Below, piece after piece: positions 61,908 to 64,000 of a stretch of DNA of 64,000 bases. Position 1 is the first letter of the stretch. Every line of letters starts with the position of its first letter. A program made the position numbers and the translations under genes. The notes below the pieces were generated by a model that was not told the DNA's origin, made no database searches, and saw only the letters and a list, made by a program, of their open reading frames with translations. Source of the stretch: Microbacteriaceae bacterium PS02070 (lineage in GTDB: Bacteria > Actinomycetota > Actinomycetes > Actinomycetales > Microbacteriaceae); the NCBI GenBank assembly GCA_029959865.1, contig JASCPE010000002.1, positions 248,001 to 312,000 of the forward strand, in the 5' to 3' direction.

Positions 61908-64000
61908 ATGAATGAGTCGACGAACGAGTACGTGGCCTATCAGGACCCGACGCTCCCGGTAGGAGAACGTGTGCGAGATCTTCTCGCGCGTATGACGCTT
62001 GAGGAGAAGGCGGCTCAGACTGCGTCACCGTTTGGCACGGTCGTCGATGTGCACTCTCCGCCGGAGACGGGCTGGGGAAGCGTCACGGCTAGCCTGTCCA
62101 CCCTCGGGCTTCCTCCGCGCGAGGCAGCAGCGAAGGGCTACGAGCTGCAGCGAAAGCACGTCGAGGACACGCGGCTGGGCATCCCGGTGTTGATCGCCGA
62201 GGAGGCGCTCCTCGGACTGAAGGTGCAGGATGCCACGACCTACCCTGACGCGATCGCTCAAGCGTCGACGTGGGATCCCGACCTCATCGAGCAGATGGGT
62301 CATGCCATCGGCAGTCAGATGGCGGCCATGGGCGTGCGTCAGGCACTCTCGCCGCTCGCTGATGTCGCACGCGATCCACGGTGGGGGAGAGTCGATGAGA
62401 CGTACGGCGAGGACCCGCTGTTGGTGGGCTCGATGGCGTCCGCCTTCGTTCGGGGTCTCCAGAACGCCGACCCCGCCGTGCCGCTCATCGCGACTCTCAA
62501 GCACTTCATCGGCTACACCGCCAGTGACGGTGGGCGCAACGGCGAACCCGTGCAGCTGGGGCCGCGCGAGCTCCATGAAGTGCACGGCCGCTCCTTCGAG
62601 ATGGCGATCCGCCTCGGTGGGGCTCGCGGTGTCATGCCTTCGTATAACGACATCGACGGCGAACCGACGACCGGTTCCCGGAAGTACCTGACGGATCTGC
62701 TGCGCCTCGAATATGGGTTCGACGGACTCGTGATCTCGGACCTCGGCGCCATCGTGCAGCTGCAGTCCAAGCACGGCACAGCCGCCACCGTCCTCGATGC
62801 CTACGCGCAGGCGCTGAGCGCCGGCGTGGATCTTGACCTCGATAACCGGGTCTCGTCCGACCGGATCATCGAGGCTGTGCGCCAGGGAGTGCTGAGCGAG
62901 GCGGACCTCGACCGTGCCGTGGCGAGCGTGCTGCGGGCGAAGTTCCGGCTCGGACTGTTCGAACGCCCCTACGCCGATCTCGACGCCGTTCCCGAAACCC
63001 TCGACTCAGACGAGACGCGAGCGCTCGCGCGGACGATCGCGGAGAAGTCGGTCACCCTCCTTCAGAACGACCCCGTGGCGGACGGGGCGCCCCTGCTCCC
63101 GCTCGACCCGACAGTAGGCACCATCGCGGTGATCGGTCCCAACGCTCACCGCCCCATGGGTCAGCTCGGTCACTACAGCTACCAGGTGCTCGACAGCATC
63201 ACCGTGCAGTTCGCCCAGGCGGCAGACCCCGAAGCCCGGCTCGACCAGGTCGAGGAGTTCGAGGGCCGCCGCGGCGCCGACGACGCGCGGCTGCTTGTGG
63301 AGTCGGTTCCGCTCGTCACCTTCCTCGACGGGATCCGCGACCGTGTCTCAGCGGAGACGACCGTGCTGTACGAGCCCGGTTGCAGCATTGAGCGAGAAGA
63401 CCGTTCGGGTTTCGACGCCGCCGTTCGCGCGGCCGAGCAGGCCGAAGTCGCCGTTGTGGTCGTGGGCGATCAAGCAGGGATCAACGGCTTCGGCTCGGTC
63501 GGGGAGGGGCTCGATAGCGCCACCCTGCAGCTTCCTGGCGTGCAGCGCGAGCTCGTTGAGGCGATCGTCGCCACCGGTACGCCGACGGTCGTCGTGCTCA
63601 GCCACGGACGCGCGTTCGTCCTCGACTGGATGGCCGAGACCGTTCCCGCCATCGTGACCACGTGGTTCGGCGGGGAAGAGGCGGGCACCGCGGCAGCCGC
63701 TGTGTTGTTCGGTGACGTCAACCCCGGCGGTCGTCTGCCGATCGGGCTGCTGAAGTCGGCGGGGGCGGCGCCTGCACCCTACTGGCGCACTCTCGGCACC
63801 GACGTCTACGTGGATGGCTCGAGCGCGGCGCTCTTCCCATTCGGCCACGGCATCGGATACACGTCCTTCGAGTACAGCGATCTCGAGTTCGAGACAGAAG
63901 CCGTACCGACGGACGGCACTGTTCGACTCGCATTCACCGTCACAAACACCGGGGACCGCGTCGGGGACGAAGTGCCACAGGTTTACGGCCAGGACGTCAA
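61908..64000 (+). CDS. GH3 family beta-glycosidase, 3' end missing
   Basis: 697 codons are visible and the gene runs off the window. No signal peptide, so it is cytoplasmic. The TIM-barrel domain begins RVRDLLARMTLEEKAAQT, has LADVARDPRWGRVDETYGEDP, and the nucleophile Asp278 lies in GLVISDLGAI. The alpha/beta sandwich includes SVTLLQNDPV, VAVVVVGDQAG and the fibronectin-III part begins near LAFTVTNTGDRVGDE. It should release glucose or xylose from the non-reducing end. ATG 61908 has only a distant purine-rich site (AAGGAAG at about 61890), so the start is not certain. Pairs with the GH43-like gene. Confidence 0.88.
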   Translation, partial: MNESTNEYVAYQDPTLPVGERVRDLLARMTLEEKAAQTASPFGTVVDVHSPPETGWGSVTASLSTLGLPPREAAAKGYELQRKHVEDTRLGIPVLIAEEALLGLKVQDATTYPDAIAQASTWDPDLIEQMGHAIGSQMAAMGVRQALSPLADVARDPRWGRVDETYGEDPLLVGSMASAFVRGLQNADPAVPLIATLKHFIGYTASDGGRNGEPVQLGPRELHEVHGRSFEMAIRLGGARGVMPSYNDIDGEPTTGSRKYLTDLLRLEYGFDGLVISDLGAIVQLQSKHGTAATVLDAYAQALSAGVDLDLDNRVSSDRIIEAVRQGVLSEADLDRAVASVLRAKFRLGLFERPYADLDAVPETLDSDETRALARTIAEKSVTLLQNDPVADGAPLLPLDPTVGTIAVIGPNAHRPMGQLGHYSYQVLDSITVQFAQAADPEARLDQVEEFEGRRGADDARLLVESVPLVTFLDGIRDRVSAETTVLYEPGCSIEREDRSGFDAAVRAAEQAEVAVVVVGDQAGINGFGSVGEGLDSATLQLPGVQRELVEAIVATGTPTVVVLSHGRAFVLDWMAETVPAIVTTWFGGEEAGTAAAAVLFGDVNPGGRLPIGLLKSAGAAPAPYWRTLGTDVYVDGSSAALFPFGHGIGYTSFEYSDLEFETEAVPTDGTVRLAFTVTNTGDRVGDEVPQVYGQDV

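Noticed and set aside
61792..61911. 39-codon frame ending in an ATGA overlap with the GH3 start
   Set aside because: It spans the promoter region, has no ribosome site and looks like random GC-rich reading; kept only as a possible coupling frame.

Overview
The window is high-GC actinobacterial chromosome, most likely from the family Microbacteriaceae and close to Microbacterium. The evidence is the 16S rRNA signature, the GluABCD-type glutamate importer, and the gene order infC-rpmI-rplT-trmH-pheST-argCJBDF-argH-tyrS-(rRNA)-HAD-tlyA-nadK-recN-pyrG-nudix-xerD-parA-scpAB-rlu-tyrA-cmk-der. That order matches the Rv1641-Rv1713 region of Mycobacterium tuberculosis as I remember it. No prophage, insertion sequence or CRISPR array is visible.

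Left part (1-12 kb): the end of an SseB-like gene, a DUF1844 gene, the translation operon infC-rpmI-rplT (infC appears to start at ATC behind a structured leader), a lipoprotein, an rRNA 2'-O-methyltransferase, the gluABCD importer, and pheST. Between 11.3 and 17.5 kb lie an AAA ATPase and two ABC-2 type export modules. The second of these is an operon with a small winged-helix regulator and an operator placed over its own promoter.

Arginine region (17.5-25.5 kb): argC-argJ-argB-argD-argF, an inserted YeiB-like membrane acyltransferase, then argH. The genes overlap tightly. argG and argR, which sit between argF and argH in mycobacteria, are absent here. Upstream of argC I find an unlisted 27-codon ORF with 8 Arg codons, six of them in its last nine sense codons. 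It is preceded by a promoter placed for a leaderless mRNA and followed by competing stem-loops. This looks like ribosome-mediated arginine attenuation and is the most interesting observation in the window.

Middle (25.6-36 kb): a SatD-like protein with a membrane partner, an aldo/keto reductase, tyrS, a PNP-oxidase-like gene, and one complete rRNA operon (16S-23S-5S) with promoters, boxA elements, processing stems and a strong terminator. No tRNA lies in the 16S-23S spacer.

36-53.8 kb: a TPR-like protein carrying seven exact-period 30-bp repeats, then a dense housekeeping run for RNA modification, NAD phosphorylation, DNA repair, CTP synthesis, chromosome recombination and condensation, tyrosine and dCMP/CMP metabolism, and ribosome assembly. 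It is followed by a Nudix-NYN fusion, an S4 protein and a GNAT protein.

Right end (53.9-64 kb), more accessory: a fatty acid desaturase, tRNA-Pro(GGG), an MFS/aldo-keto reductase pair divergent from a MarR regulator, an acyl-CoA ligase, a possible 50-aa coupled ORF, a GH43-type enzyme, and a divergent GH3 enzyme that runs off the window.

Across the window about sixteen start codons sit 6-8 nt after a TANNNT-like -10 hexamer with no room for a Shine-Dalgarno, so leaderless mRNAs appear to be common in this organism.
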